From: Peribacillus simplex
Lineage (GTDB): Bacteria > Bacillota > Bacilli > Bacillales > DSM-1321
Direction: 5' to 3'
Length of the DNA stretch: 64,000 nucleotides
NCBI RefSeq assembly: GCF_900156045.1
Contig: NZ_FTMX01000003.1
Span: forward strand, 434,001 to 498,000
A program made the translations under genes and the position numbers. The notes below the pieces were generated by a model. It worked only from the letters and a program-made list of their open reading frames with translations, did not search any database and was not told the origin of the DNA. Positions 27,880 through 36,249 of this stretch are shown piece by piece (the stretch's first letter is position 1; each line of letters begins with the position of its first letter).

Positions 27880-28600
27880 AGATTAGGATAAGTGAAACGA
27901 CTGACTTAATCGTTTCCATAGTCCAAGACTTTAACGTTTGGGCGCCTGTTAGATTAAGAAGCTCTTTAATCATCCAAAATCCTGACTTCACCCCAATTCA
28001 TTTTTAAATGCACCGCCGGCTCCAATAATCAAGATGATGGATTCAGTTGGGGCGAGACAGGCGGCCATGAATTGGCTTAGTTCTACTTTATTAAAACCTC
28101 TAGCGCAACCTAATGTAAAGGATGGAACCACCACGGAAACCATGAGGGCTATGATAGGCTCTCAATGAAGGCAATCCAATCATTCAATATTGAATCTTCA
28201 CCCAAACACAGCACTGAAAGCCCCGATCAACATTAATAAGACCGGGCATTAAAATCGCGATCAAGGTAATGCCGAAACCTGGGTGCTCACGGTTATGCAT
28301 ATTGGAGAATTGATCCGCTAGCCCCTCGGGTGCTTGTACATCCATTCTTTTAGATTGCAGGAACCTGAAATGGGTCCAGCTAACTTGAGAATCCTGATTT
28401 TTACCGACTCGGCCATCGCCTTTCCATGCATGGTACCTAAACCGACAATAAGTGCTATCTAACCAAAATGATTACCTACCCCTGTCTGAACAGCATCTGC
28501 AACATCCTGAATATCCATACGTACGGAGGCGAGAAGTAACGCAAATGGGTGCCATTTTACTTTGGCCATGAATGAAGCGCATAAATCAACAAATCCATAA
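27880..28600 (-). pseudogene. gntP: Decayed gluconate permease (GntP family)
   Basis: No open frame survives, but pieces of a GntP permease can be read in order in shifting frames on the minus strand: KVKWHPFALLLASV, then ALIVGLGTMHGKAMAESV, MDVQAPEGLADQFSNMHN, REHPGFGITLIAILMPGL, CLAPTESIILIIGAGGAFK, and SGFWMIKELLNLTGAQTLK near 27930. Stops and frameshifts separate them, and segments are missing, for example between GAGGAFK and SGFWMIKE. It lies directly upstream of gntK, as in a gnt operon, so it is the lost partner of that kinase. Confidence 0.85.
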
Positions 28601-28616
28601 AGGTAAGATCTCAATG

Positions 28617-28656
28617 AAAAAAGCATCGAACCAGTTCATTGTGAACTAAACTCGAT
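28617..28656 (-). terminator. Terminator of the corrinoid operon
   Basis: On the minus strand TCGA-AGTTCA pairs with TGAACT-TCGA around a 3-base loop, with internal mismatches, and is followed by GCTTTTTT. It lies about 25 bases after the cblS stop. Confidence 0.75.
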
Positions 28657-28681
28657 ACCTGATTCAGTCATGAAATGATCA

Positions 28682-29377
28682 TTAGCCAATAAAAAGAGGA
28701 CCGGATCGGTGCTTGATTTCTTCCTCAAGTTGTTCAGGATAAGCAATGAGGAAGCAGGTGGATGGTCCTGATGATTTTGCAATATCGACTTTATTGCTTA
28801 TATGCACAGAAACACCTTCACCACTTTGTTCCAGGTGCTCCCATTCATATGCTATCCCTTTTGAGCCTACTGGAAGTGCCTGAACACCTTCCATTTCACA
28901 TAGGCTTTTATATAAAGATAACGGCGCGATCCAATCTTGCTGTTCCATTACTTCTTCTCCAACGAGCGGCCTGCCGATCAGAGCTATTTTCCGTAAAGGG
29001 TACTGCTTTTTAACATATTTATTCGCTCGTTTACCAATCACCATAAGACCAAGTGCTGATTGAAGAAGCGGCATGTTACTTTCAGTGCTTCCTGTAATGG
29101 AGAGATCCTCCATTCCCAATTCATTCAGCCCCTTCCTGACACCCTTGGTCAAGTCCTCCCATGCTTGATCACCGCAGAAATTATTTAGAACGACGGATAC
29201 TGGGCTCCCGCCAACGCCCAAACATTCCATGACGGCAACCCGAAAGGAATAATATCCAACGACCTCATAAGGGACATGGACAAGATCTTTTTCCTTCAGG
29301 CCGATTCCGCCGCTATTATCACTTGAAACAATCAATGAATCTGATTCGGAAAATGGTAAAATCAATGAATCACTCAT
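28682..29377 (-). CDS. cblS: Alpha-ribazole kinase CblS-like protein
   Basis: A 231-residue protein related to the ATP-binding half of AIR synthase/PurM proteins. In Geobacillus and Listeria the gene beside the alpha-ribazole transporter encodes CblS, which phosphorylates alpha-ribazole to alpha-ribazole-phosphate for CobS. Visible features: VSSDNSGGIGLKEKDLVHVP at the N-terminus and DLSITGSTESNMPLLQSALG in the centre. The ATG overlaps the cblT stop as ATGA, so the two are translationally coupled. It is the last gene of the riboswitch-led operon. The call rests on context and family resemblance. Confidence 0.72.
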   Translation of the reverse strand: MSDSLILPFSESDSLIVSSDNSGGIGLKEKDLVHVPYEVVGYYSFRVAVMECLGVGGSPVSVVLNNFCGDQAWEDLTKGVRKGLNELGMEDLSITGSTESNMPLLQSALGLMVIGKRANKYVKKQYPLRKIALIGRPLVGEEVMEQQDWIAPLSLYKSLCEMEGVQALPVGSKGIAYEWEHLEQSGEGVSVHISNKVDIAKSSGPSTCFLIAYPEQLEEEIKHRSGPLFIG

Positions 29378-29868
29378 TCTGCGAGTCCATCTTTAAAAAT
29401 CATTTTTTTCAAGACAGGCTCCAAGCGTGGCAGTAAAAGGCCAGCCAATACTACATTTACCGCCGTCGCTGCCGTCAATCCCGGAACCAATAACGTGTAA
29501 AAACCAGGGCTGATCAGAAATGCGAAAGGCAGGGCTAAAACGAAGGCATTACCGATAAAGAAGAGGAAAAATCCGCCTATTTTTTTTCCGCTTATATATA
29601 AAATGCTAAACATCCATGTCAGGACCGCCATTTCGACCATGATCAAAAAGTGGAATGGCCCAAGTGGCATGCCGCCGAATAACGCTGAAATGATATGACC
29701 AAGCCCAGCTACAATAGCACCCGATACCGGGCCAAGTATGACAGCCGCCAAAAGGGCCGGAAAACTATCCAAGGCGATACTCCCGATCGGGGAAGGGATT
29801 TTAATCATTGCCCCCACCGCCGATAAGGCAATGAATATGGCAATTGCACTAATTTTTCTTACATCCAT
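29374..29868 (-). CDS. cblT: Alpha-ribazole transporter CblT (ECF S component type)
   Basis: A 164-residue integral membrane protein with about five or six hydrophobic segments. ISAIAIFIALSAVGAMIKIP and PVSGAIVAGLGHIISALFGG are typical of energy-coupling-factor substrate-binding (S) proteins. Beside cblS and inside a cobalamin operon it is best read as CblT, which imports alpha-ribazole. No ATPase or T component is in this window; group II S proteins share a common EcfAAT module. It lies 2 bases after pduO. Confidence 0.78.
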   Translation of the reverse strand: MDVRKISAIAIFIALSAVGAMIKIPSPIGSIALDSFPALLAAVILGPVSGAIVAGLGHIISALFGGMPLGPFHFLIMVEMAVLTWMFSILYISGKKIGGFFLFFIGNAFVLALPFAFLISPGFYTLLVPGLTAATAVNVVLAGLLLPRLEPVLKKMIFKDGLAE

Positions 29869-29870
29869 GT

Positions 29871-30455
29871 TTACTCTTTTTCCTTTCTTTTCCCTCCACG
29901 GAATACATTTGCGCTGCGGATATATTCCACATCTTTCACACCAAGACGGAAGTTGATCACACGTGCAACGGCAAAGAAGTAATCCGACAAACGATTTAAA
30001 TATTGAAGTGATAATGGTGAAACGGCCGCACCAGACTTGATCAATGAAACGACCAATCGTTCCGCCCTTCTTGTAACAGTACGGGCGATGTGAATAGTTG
30101 CAGCCGCTTTTGAGCCGCCAGGCAGGATAAACTTTTCCAATTCCGGCGCTTCAAGTATGAAGGCATCTATTCGTTCTTCCAAATAGGTAATGGCCTCCTC
30201 CGTCAGCTTTTGCGGGGCCTTCTCAGAAACGGTTGCCAAATCACCGCCGCAATCAAACAACTCATGCTGGATCTTCTCTAGATCGGCCAGTACATCCGTA
30301 AATATCGCTGAATCCAATTCTGTCACAGCAAGACCGATATAGCTATTCACTTCATCGACCGTTCCATAAGATTCAACCCGGATGTCATCCTTATCAAGCC
30401 GACCTCCGATTACGCTTGTTTGTCCCTTATCCCCTGTACGTGTATAGATTTTCAT
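29871..30455 (-). CDS. pduO: PduO-type cob(I)alamin adenosyltransferase
   Basis: A 194-residue ATP:corrinoid adenosyltransferase that puts the 5'-deoxyadenosyl group on reduced cobalt. The ATP-binding N-terminus is KIYTRTGDKGQTSVIGGRLD, followed by YGTVDEVNSYIGLAV. The second signature is FILPGGSKAAATIHIARTVT with RRAERLVVSL. The ATG follows GAGGAGG. It sits between the CobU-like gene and cblT in the operon. Adenosylation is needed before CbiB and CobU act on incomplete corrinoids. Confidence 0.93.
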   Translation of the reverse strand: MKIYTRTGDKGQTSVIGGRLDKDDIRVESYGTVDEVNSYIGLAVTELDSAIFTDVLADLEKIQHELFDCGGDLATVSEKAPQKLTEEAITYLEERIDAFILEAPELEKFILPGGSKAAATIHIARTVTRRAERLVVSLIKSGAAVSPLSLQYLNRLSDYFFAVARVINFRLGVKDVEYIRSANVFRGGKRKEKE

Positions 30456-30469
30456 CCCAATTGCCTCCT

Positions 30470-30934
30470 CTACTTTATTCGCTGGTTAATTCCATACCAA
30501 ATGATATCAACGCGACTGGATATGGTTGCTACATCTTGAAAGACCCATCCGCAGGCATCGCGCCATCTGCGATCTCTTGCTTCGATCGGGACAATGCCTT
30601 TGGAAATGTCAGAACCGATCACAATGCAATTGTGTTCATCCTTTTCTTTCTCCCATATTCGCCAATCAGCCATGATTTCCTTCCATCTTTTTCGAATCGA
30701 ATCTGAATCCATCTTTTCTGCATCTTGTTGAATCCATGCTTCCAACCCTTGCAATACAACAGTCTTGCCTTGAAAATCAATCAATTCCGGCTGTTCTTTT
30801 CGATAACCGGATAGCCAAAGGACATCATTTTCCAAACCATACAATTGCTTTACCCATTTAGTTTTCCCATTATAGGCGCCTCCTGTAACAAAGTGCAGCG
30901 TTCTCCCCTCCTTAAGCTTTCCCGGTCTTCCCAT
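30470..30934 (-). CDS. CobU-like P-loop protein (second, divergent copy)
   Basis: About 143-154 residues with a P-loop FVTGGAYNGKTKWVKQLYG, related to the GGVRSGKS loop of CobU. The C-terminus, WRDACGWVFQDVATISSRVD and IWYGINQRIK, resembles the end of CobU. It is shorter than the canonical CobU at 32213-32788 and diverged. Kinase or guanylyltransferase activity on cobinamide is possible but unproven. The start is unclear: ATG at 30934 has no good ribosome site, whereas AAGGAGG lies 8 bases before an in-frame CTG at 30898, which would begin right at the P-loop strand. It overlaps cobC either way. Confidence 0.7.
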   Translation of the reverse strand: MGRPGKLKEGRTLHFVTGGAYNGKTKWVKQLYGLENDVLWLSGYRKEQPELIDFQGKTVVLQGLEAWIQQDAEKMDSDSIRKRWKEIMADWRIWEKEKDEHNCIVIGSDISKGIVPIEARDRRWRDACGWVFQDVATISSRVDIIWYGINQRIK

Positions 30935-31473
30935 ATCAGCTCATATCCCCTGCCATGGGAAATTCCCCAATCAAAAAAGGACTTTTCCATCGGGGCATAG
31001 CGGACCAATAAATCACGAATTACCCCTCCATGCGTCATTAGGGCAATTCGGTTCTCCTTACAGGCAATCAAATGGCTCCAGCCATCATTCACACGCTTGG
31101 AAAATGCCGGATAGCTTTCACCCCCAGGCACAAGGGCCTCCATGGGACGTTCCAACCAATTAAGATAATCCCGATCTGTCTTCAACTCTTGATACGTCCG
31201 ACCTTCCCAACTGCCGAAGTTCATTTCACGGAACAAAGGATTTTTGACCGGAACTGCATGTGGAAACAGCAGTCGCACAGTTTCCACACAGCGGGGCAAA
31301 TCACTGCTGTGAATTTTTTCATACTTTGGGTAAGAGCCTCTTAATTCCAGTATTTCCTTTTCTCCTTTGACGCTTAATGGGGAATCCGTCCAGCCTAAAT
31401 AGGCCTTTCGCTCATTTGCTTCCGTCAGCCCATGGCGAAGTAGTGTAATAGCCACAATATCAGCCATAACCAA
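30850..31473 (-). CDS. cobC: Histidine phosphatase family protein, probable alpha-ribazole phosphatase CobC
   Basis: A 207-residue phosphoglycerate-mutase-like phosphatase. The RHG motif is LLRHGLTEANERKAYLGWTD with the phospho-accepting His; LFREMNFGSWEGRTYQEL and ALMTHGGVIRDLLVRY carry the remaining active-site residues. In this operon it is most likely CobC, which removes the 5'-phosphate from cobalamin-phosphate or alpha-ribazole-phosphate. The start is a TTG 7 bases after GGGG, with an ATG two codons on. It overlaps cobS upstream and the CobU-like gene downstream. Confidence 0.83.
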   Translation of the reverse strand: MVMADIVAITLLRHGLTEANERKAYLGWTDSPLSVKGEKEILELRGSYPKYEKIHSSDLPRCVETVRLLFPHAVPVKNPLFREMNFGSWEGRTYQELKTDRDYLNWLERPMEALVPGGESYPAFSKRVNDGWSHLIACKENRIALMTHGGVIRDLLVRYAPMEKSFFDWGISHGRGYELIWEDRESLRRGERCTLLQEAPIMGKLNG

Positions 31474-32216
31474 AGCTCAACCCCTTCCACGGATGCCCCC
31501 AGTACATCCCCCGTTATCCCACCGAACCAACTGACGGTTTTACGTTTTATATAAACCAGGAAAAACACCGCAGCCAGACACATGATGAAAAATAAGGTGA
31601 CAAGCTTAAAATCGATGATCCAGGCAATCGCCAGACTCACAAGGAGGTACAGCCAATAAATGGGCAAACTGCTTTTCTTTACTGCACTTTGAAAAAAGGC
31701 ACCGAGACCCTCTTTTTTAGCCAGCGGCATCCGGATGAGCAAATAACCCATCACGCATTTGCTTAAGAGGGGAAGGGCAATGATCAAGAAGTATGTCCAT
31801 TCATTAACCCTTTCGACAATTTCATAGATAAATAGAAACCGGGCTGCCAATAGGACTATGACGGAGATGACACCGAATGCACCTGTCCTGGAATCCTTCA
31901 TGATTTCCAATCGCCGCTCTTTATCCTGATAGGAAAAAAAAGCATCACTTGCATCGATCCAGCCATCGAGATGCAAACCTCCCGTTAATGCCATCGTCAA
32001 AAACCAAAGGAAAAAGGCAATCGCAAGCGATGACAATGGGGTCCATTCCACGAGCGCATACAAAACACCGCCCAGTATCAAGCCTAGCAAAAGACCTACC
32101 AATGGAAAGGTTTGAATGGCACGGTGAATATATTTTTTCTCCATCGGAAGCTGCTTCTTTATTGGAAAAACCGTAAAGAACTGCAGGTTAATTAAAAATC
32201 CGATCACTCCGCTCAT
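31425..32216 (-). CDS. cobS: Adenosylcobinamide-GDP ribazoletransferase CobS
   Basis: A 263-residue integral membrane enzyme that joins AdoCbi-GDP to alpha-ribazole(-phosphate), the last assembly step. The signature is MALTGGLHLDGWIDASDAFF followed by KDSRTGAFGVISVIVLLAAR, and GGITGDVLGASVEGVELWLW lies near the C-terminus. There are about six hydrophobic segments. The ATG at 32216 overlaps the cobU stop as ATGA; a GTG at 32228 is less likely. It overlaps cobC by 49 bases. Confidence 0.94.
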   Translation of the reverse strand: MSGVIGFLINLQFFTVFPIKKQLPMEKKYIHRAIQTFPLVGLLLGLILGGVLYALVEWTPLSSLAIAFFLWFLTMALTGGLHLDGWIDASDAFFSYQDKERRLEIMKDSRTGAFGVISVIVLLAARFLFIYEIVERVNEWTYFLIIALPLLSKCVMGYLLIRMPLAKKEGLGAFFQSAVKKSSLPIYWLYLLVSLAIAWIIDFKLVTLFFIMCLAAVFFLVYIKRKTVSWFGGITGDVLGASVEGVELWLWLILWLLHYFAMG

Positions 32217-32788
32217 TCCTGCATGCACCCTTTCTTCCGCAATGGAATTCCCGCTTCTACAAGATAGGCTTCTTCGGCCTGCCCGACGATTGTTTGATGA
32301 AGCTGGCCCAGTGTTTTTCCGTATATATGAAGGAAAGCATCATGGAAAATCGGTTCCTGCACCAATTCATTGCTCACGACTATTAAACAGCTGGATTGTT
32401 TTCTAATCTCATTGATTCCGGTTATTATTTTTGAAAAAACGCTATCTAAAAATTCTTCTTCAAGCGGAATACCTGGGCCAAATAGTTCGTTATCAAGCAG
32501 GGTTGTCAGACAATCGAGCAGAATGATGGAATCCTGATCAATGTCCTCCCCTATCCTTGTAATATCCGTTGCGTATTCGGAAGTTTTCCATGCAATCGGG
32601 CTGCTTTCTCTATCTTTCCGGTGCCTAAGGATGCGTTCACCCATCTCCACATCACTGATTCGGCCACAGGCGAGGTAATGCAAGTTCCCATCCGTTTGGA
32701 GTGCATACTCCAGGGCTTTTCTTTCTGCGAAGCTGCTTTTTCCGGAACGGACACCCCCGGTTATAAAACAGAGCCTTGCTTTCTCCAC
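32213..32788 (-). CDS. cobU: Adenosylcobinamide kinase/guanylyltransferase CobU
   Basis: A 191-residue bifunctional enzyme that phosphorylates adenosylcobinamide and then transfers GMP. The P-loop is CFITGGVRSGKSSFAERKAL; ILRHRKDRESSPIAWKTSE contains the family histidine used for guanylylation; LDCLTTLLDNELF and IVVSNELVQE are also characteristic. The GTG start follows GGAGGGGG. It overlaps the cobD end by 28 bases and cobS by 4, so the genes are tightly coupled. Confidence 0.94.
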   Translation of the reverse strand: MEKARLCFITGGVRSGKSSFAERKALEYALQTDGNLHYLACGRISDVEMGERILRHRKDRESSPIAWKTSEYATDITRIGEDIDQDSIILLDCLTTLLDNELFGPGIPLEEEFLDSVFSKIITGINEIRKQSSCLIVVSNELVQEPIFHDAFLHIYGKTLGQLHQTIVGQAEEAYLVEAGIPLRKKGCMQE

Positions 32789-33834
32789 TGTCTTACCCCC
32801 TCCATCAGTGCTTCGTTATCATGTTCACTCTTCACTGCAAACCGAAGCCACCTTCCATCCAAGCCGGGAAAATTATAGGTATGACGCGGTACGATTCCTT
32901 TTTTCAGCAAAAAGGGGAAAAGGGATAAGGATTCATCTTTCACCAAATAAAAATTGACTGTACTATCGGAGACATTCAGCCCTTGATCCTTATAAAACCG
33001 GAATAGTTTTTGCTTTTGTAAGGCAATATAGTCTCTTGTCTCTCTCATATAGGCTTCTTCTGCAAGACAGATTTTCCCCACTTCAAGTGCCACATGGTTG
33101 ACGCTCCAATGCGGTTTATAATTTCTTACCCGTTTTATGATCTCAGGTGCCGCAAGCAAATAGCCCAGTCTCAAACCCGGAATTGCAAAGATTTTAGTCA
33201 TTGATCTCAGAATGAGTAAATGTGGAAATTCATTGATTAAAGAAGCATAACTAAAGGCATCCTCCGTAAAATCATAAAAAGCTTCATCCAGGACTACCAG
33301 GCAGTCCGCTTTTTGGCATTCAATGATCAATTCCCTAACTGCATCCCGCTTAAATGAAACACCGGTCGGATTATTAGGTGTACATAAGAAAATTGCATCA
33401 TATTCGGGTAATCGGGGAATCAATCGATCCAAGTCCAATTGCCACTCAGGAGCATCAAGCTGGTGAAAATCGACCTTACTTCCGGCTGCCAAACAAGCTT
33501 CTGCATATTCTGCAAATGCCGGCTGAATGATTAGCACTCTTTGATTGGCTAATCCGTTCGCTACCAACATGATTATTTCAGCACCACCGTTCCCCATCAA
33601 AACGGATTGCTCAGGAAGCCCTTCTTTTTTTGCAATTGATTTTGTCAGTTCAATGGCATGAGGATCAGGGTATTGAAGGATTCCTTCGAAAAAACCAGAC
33701 CACTGTTCCTTTATGCGTAAAGGCGGACCCAAAGGGTTGATGTTAGCACTGAAGTCGAGAACCGATTCAGGCATTTCGATTTCCAGCGCTTCGTAAAGAT
33801 AATGAGGATTAGAGCCATGAGAAGGTAATGTCAA
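32761..33834 (-). CDS. cobD: Threonine-phosphate decarboxylase CobD
   Basis: A 357-residue fold-type I PLP enzyme that makes (R)-1-amino-2-propanol phosphate, the linker used by CbiB. The family start is SHGSNPHYLYEALEIEMPES, then DFSANINPLGPP. CTPNNPTGVSF, VLDEAFYDF and SMTKIFAIPGLRLGYLLA, with the PLP lysine in SMTK, are the aminotransferase-fold landmarks. A histidinol-phosphate aminotransferase is excluded by the DFSANINPLGPP start and the operon. The TTG start follows GGGGGA and overlaps cbiB by 26 bases. Confidence 0.92.
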   Translation of the reverse strand: MTLPSHGSNPHYLYEALEIEMPESVLDFSANINPLGPPLRIKEQWSGFFEGILQYPDPHAIELTKSIAKKEGLPEQSVLMGNGGAEIIMLVANGLANQRVLIIQPAFAEYAEACLAAGSKVDFHQLDAPEWQLDLDRLIPRLPEYDAIFLCTPNNPTGVSFKRDAVRELIIECQKADCLVVLDEAFYDFTEDAFSYASLINEFPHLLILRSMTKIFAIPGLRLGYLLAAPEIIKRVRNYKPHWSVNHVALEVGKICLAEEAYMRETRDYIALQKQKLFRFYKDQGLNVSDSTVNFYLVKDESLSLFPFLLKKGIVPRHTYNFPGLDGRWLRFAVKSEHDNEALMEGVRQWRKQGSVL

Positions 33835-34774
33835 GAATAAGTCCCCCTAGCCATAGCATCAGTAGAAATAGAAAAGATGACCGATGCATGATGGTAATCG
33901 TTTTTGGTATATGTTTTGCTTCCAATCGAACAAGCGGAACTCCCATCCTCGCACGGTTGGAAACAATTCCTTTGTACATATTCCGGCCTCCAAGCTGTAT
34001 TCCCAAAATGGCAGCAACGCCTGCTTCACACCACCCGCTATTCGGGCTTGGATGTTTTTTTGCGTCATTGAATAATATCTTCCATCTGGCACCAGGTCCA
34101 TGATGGCCGGATTTCGAGCTCAGCAACATCAGGAATCCGGTGAGGCGGCTGGGAATCCAGTTGACGATATCATCGAGCTTGGCTGAAGCCCAGCCGAATT
34201 GCCCATATTTATCATTTTTGTACCCTACCATGGAATCGCAGGTATTAATCGCCCTGTACATCATCGCAAGCGGCGCACCGCCAAATGCTGCCCAAAACAT
34301 CGGTGCCGTGATCCCATCACTGGTATTTTCCGCTACGGTTTCCACGGTTCCCCTGACTATTTCGGATTCATCAAGATCAGCAGTATCACGGCCCACGATA
34401 TAGGAAAGCTTTAGCCTCGCTTCAGGAAAATCCCGTTCATTAAGCGGAAGGCAAACATCCATCCCAGCTTGCTTCAAGCCCTTTTGAGCTATCGTAGTGG
34501 AAATGACAACAGCTTCCCAAAGGATGCCTGCAAGCGGATGGATCCAATAGGCCAAATAGACGGTAAGACCAGTAATCAATAACACTACCGATAAGACGAT
34601 GATCAACATGAAGAGTCCATTCCGTTTCTTATATGCCCCTCTATTGAATGCCAGATCCAATTTGCTTATCATCGTTCCTATCCATTTGACTGGATGAGGC
34701 CAATTTGGCGGATCACCAATTAATAGATCAAGGAAAAACGCCAGCGTAACTGCAAAAAGATGATGATAAATCAT
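33809..34774 (-). CDS. cbiB: Adenosylcobinamide-phosphate synthase CbiB
   Basis: A 321-residue integral membrane protein that attaches aminopropanol phosphate to adenosylcobyric acid. The signature is FFLDLLIGDPPNWPHPVKWI, then GTMISKLDLAFNR; later AENTSDGITAPMFWAAFGGA, YRAINTCDSMVGYKNDKYGQ and HPSPNSGWCEAGVAAILGIQ. Several hydrophobic segments are visible. The ATG overlaps the stop of the BtuD-CbiZ gene as ATGA. Next to CobD and CbiZ it allows the cell to strip and rebuild the lower side chain of scavenged corrinoids. Confidence 0.95.
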   Translation of the reverse strand: MIYHHLFAVTLAFFLDLLIGDPPNWPHPVKWIGTMISKLDLAFNRGAYKKRNGLFMLIIVLSVVLLITGLTVYLAYWIHPLAGILWEAVVISTTIAQKGLKQAGMDVCLPLNERDFPEARLKLSYIVGRDTADLDESEIVRGTVETVAENTSDGITAPMFWAAFGGAPLAMMYRAINTCDSMVGYKNDKYGQFGWASAKLDDIVNWIPSRLTGFLMLLSSKSGHHGPGARWKILFNDAKKHPSPNSGWCEAGVAAILGIQLGGRNMYKGIVSNRARMGVPLVRLEAKHIPKTITIMHRSSFLFLLMLWLGGLILDITFSWL

Positions 34775-36243
34775 AAATCCTCAATCCGTTTCCAAGTATT
34801 CTTTAATGCTTCCACTGTACAATCATATACACCGCGGCTGATCAGCTTCCCTAACGGAGTGATGGTGCCTGCATATTGAAGCCTTGCCCCCCTTTGAGTT
34901 GCCGCAATCAAAATGCTGTCTGTCGATGTTCCTGTTGCACATGTATTTGTCACCTTATCCATGACATGCAAGTCATGAAGGGCTTTTACTTTTGCCTCGG
35001 TCGCAGTAACTATGCTGTGGATGAAAGCCTCTTCTGCCAAATGCCCATTTACGAATATCCAAGTATTTATCGTTCCTGGAGCGGAACTCCAAAAATGCCG
35101 GTCAGCTAAGGAAGCGTCGATGGCATTCCCTACACCAGCCGTCACGATGATGAAAACCGAGAAATCTTCAGCTCTTAATAGCTTGAAAGCAACCGTATCT
35201 AGAAAGACAGCTGTCATCATCCCTACCGTTTCCTGAGGTTCAAAACCATGAGTCTTTAAATAGTCGGCCATTTCAACATGATGATCCTCGCAATCATAGC
35301 CATGATGGACGTGCCTATTCACAAAATATTTATGCCAGCCCGTCCCTGAACCAGTCACTCCAGAAGACATCGTTCTAAGCGGGATCGGGGAATCCAATTG
35401 AATCATCTCAGGACCGACTGTCAAATAGGAACCATCGATTTCCAATGGGATCGTATCATGGCCATGCTTTTCCGGAACGATGAACATCTGCGGTTTCGGA
35501 AGGGCGGGATGTGGATGTTTTTCGATCGTCGTATGATATACATCCTGAATCCGTTCCTGTTGGAGCACTTCGTTCGGCACATCAACAACCTGAATCTGCC
35601 CTTTCTCAAGCAACATAAGCCGATCACAATATAATCCAGCCAAATTCAAATCATGAAAAATTGAAATAACGGTCAACTTCTGCTCTTTTGCCATTTTCCT
35701 CATTAGATCAAGAAGATCTTTTTGATAGGAGAGATCCAAATGGTTCGTAGGTTCATCCAAAAAAAGGATTTCCGGCTCTTGGGCAAGTGCCTGTGCCAGC
35801 AAGACCCTTTGTCTCTCCCCTCCTGATAATCGTTCAAAATGAAGATCCTGAAAATCAGCTACTCCCGTTTGTTCCATAACTCGTTGGACAATCGATTCAT
35901 CTTCCGCGGACCAACTATGGAACCAGCCTGATTGATGGGCATATCGCCCAAGTGAAACTGTCTCTTTTACTGTATAGGAGAAAGCTAATGAGGAATGTTG
36001 AGGGAGCACAGCAATGACCTGTGCAAGTTGTTTTGACGAATAATCCTTCAAATCCCTACCTCTTATCCGTACGCTTCCGCCTTTATAATCGAGCACCCCG
36101 CTAAGCATGCTTAAAAGCGTCGTTTTTCCGCTGCCATTTGGACCAAGAATCCCGAATAATTCCCCTTTATGTACATCAAAAGAGACAGAGTCCAAAACAG
36201 CTTTGTTATGATATCCACCTGTTAACCCTCTTACTTCAAGCAT
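34771..36243 (-). CDS. Fusion of cobalamin ABC ATPase BtuD and amidohydrolase CbiZ
   Basis: A 490-residue fusion. Residues 1-260 are an ABC ATPase with Walker A GPNGSGKTT, Q-loop LPQHSSLAF, signature LSGGERQRV and Walker B ILFLDEPTNHLD. Residues from about 275 are adenosylcobinamide amidohydrolase CbiZ: VTGSGTGWHKYFVNRHVHHG, then VTAGVGNAIDASL and TNTCATGTSTDSILIAATQR. CbiZ cuts the nucleotide loop from imported (pseudo)cobalamin to give cobyric acid. The same fusion is known as YvrA in B. subtilis. It lies between btuC and cbiB with very short gaps, coupling import to remodelling. Confidence 0.92.
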   Translation of the reverse strand: MLEVRGLTGGYHNKAVLDSVSFDVHKGELFGILGPNGSGKTTLLSMLSGVLDYKGGSVRIRGRDLKDYSSKQLAQVIAVLPQHSSLAFSYTVKETVSLGRYAHQSGWFHSWSAEDESIVQRVMEQTGVADFQDLHFERLSGGERQRVLLAQALAQEPEILFLDEPTNHLDLSYQKDLLDLMRKMAKEQKLTVISIFHDLNLAGLYCDRLMLLEKGQIQVVDVPNEVLQQERIQDVYHTTIEKHPHPALPKPQMFIVPEKHGHDTIPLEIDGSYLTVGPEMIQLDSPIPLRTMSSGVTGSGTGWHKYFVNRHVHHGYDCEDHHVEMADYLKTHGFEPQETVGMMTAVFLDTVAFKLLRAEDFSVFIIVTAGVGNAIDASLADRHFWSSAPGTINTWIFVNGHLAEEAFIHSIVTATEAKVKALHDLHVMDKVTNTCATGTSTDSILIAATQRGARLQYAGTITPLGKLISRGVYDCTVEALKNTWKRIEDL

Positions 36244-36249
36244 TCGTTT

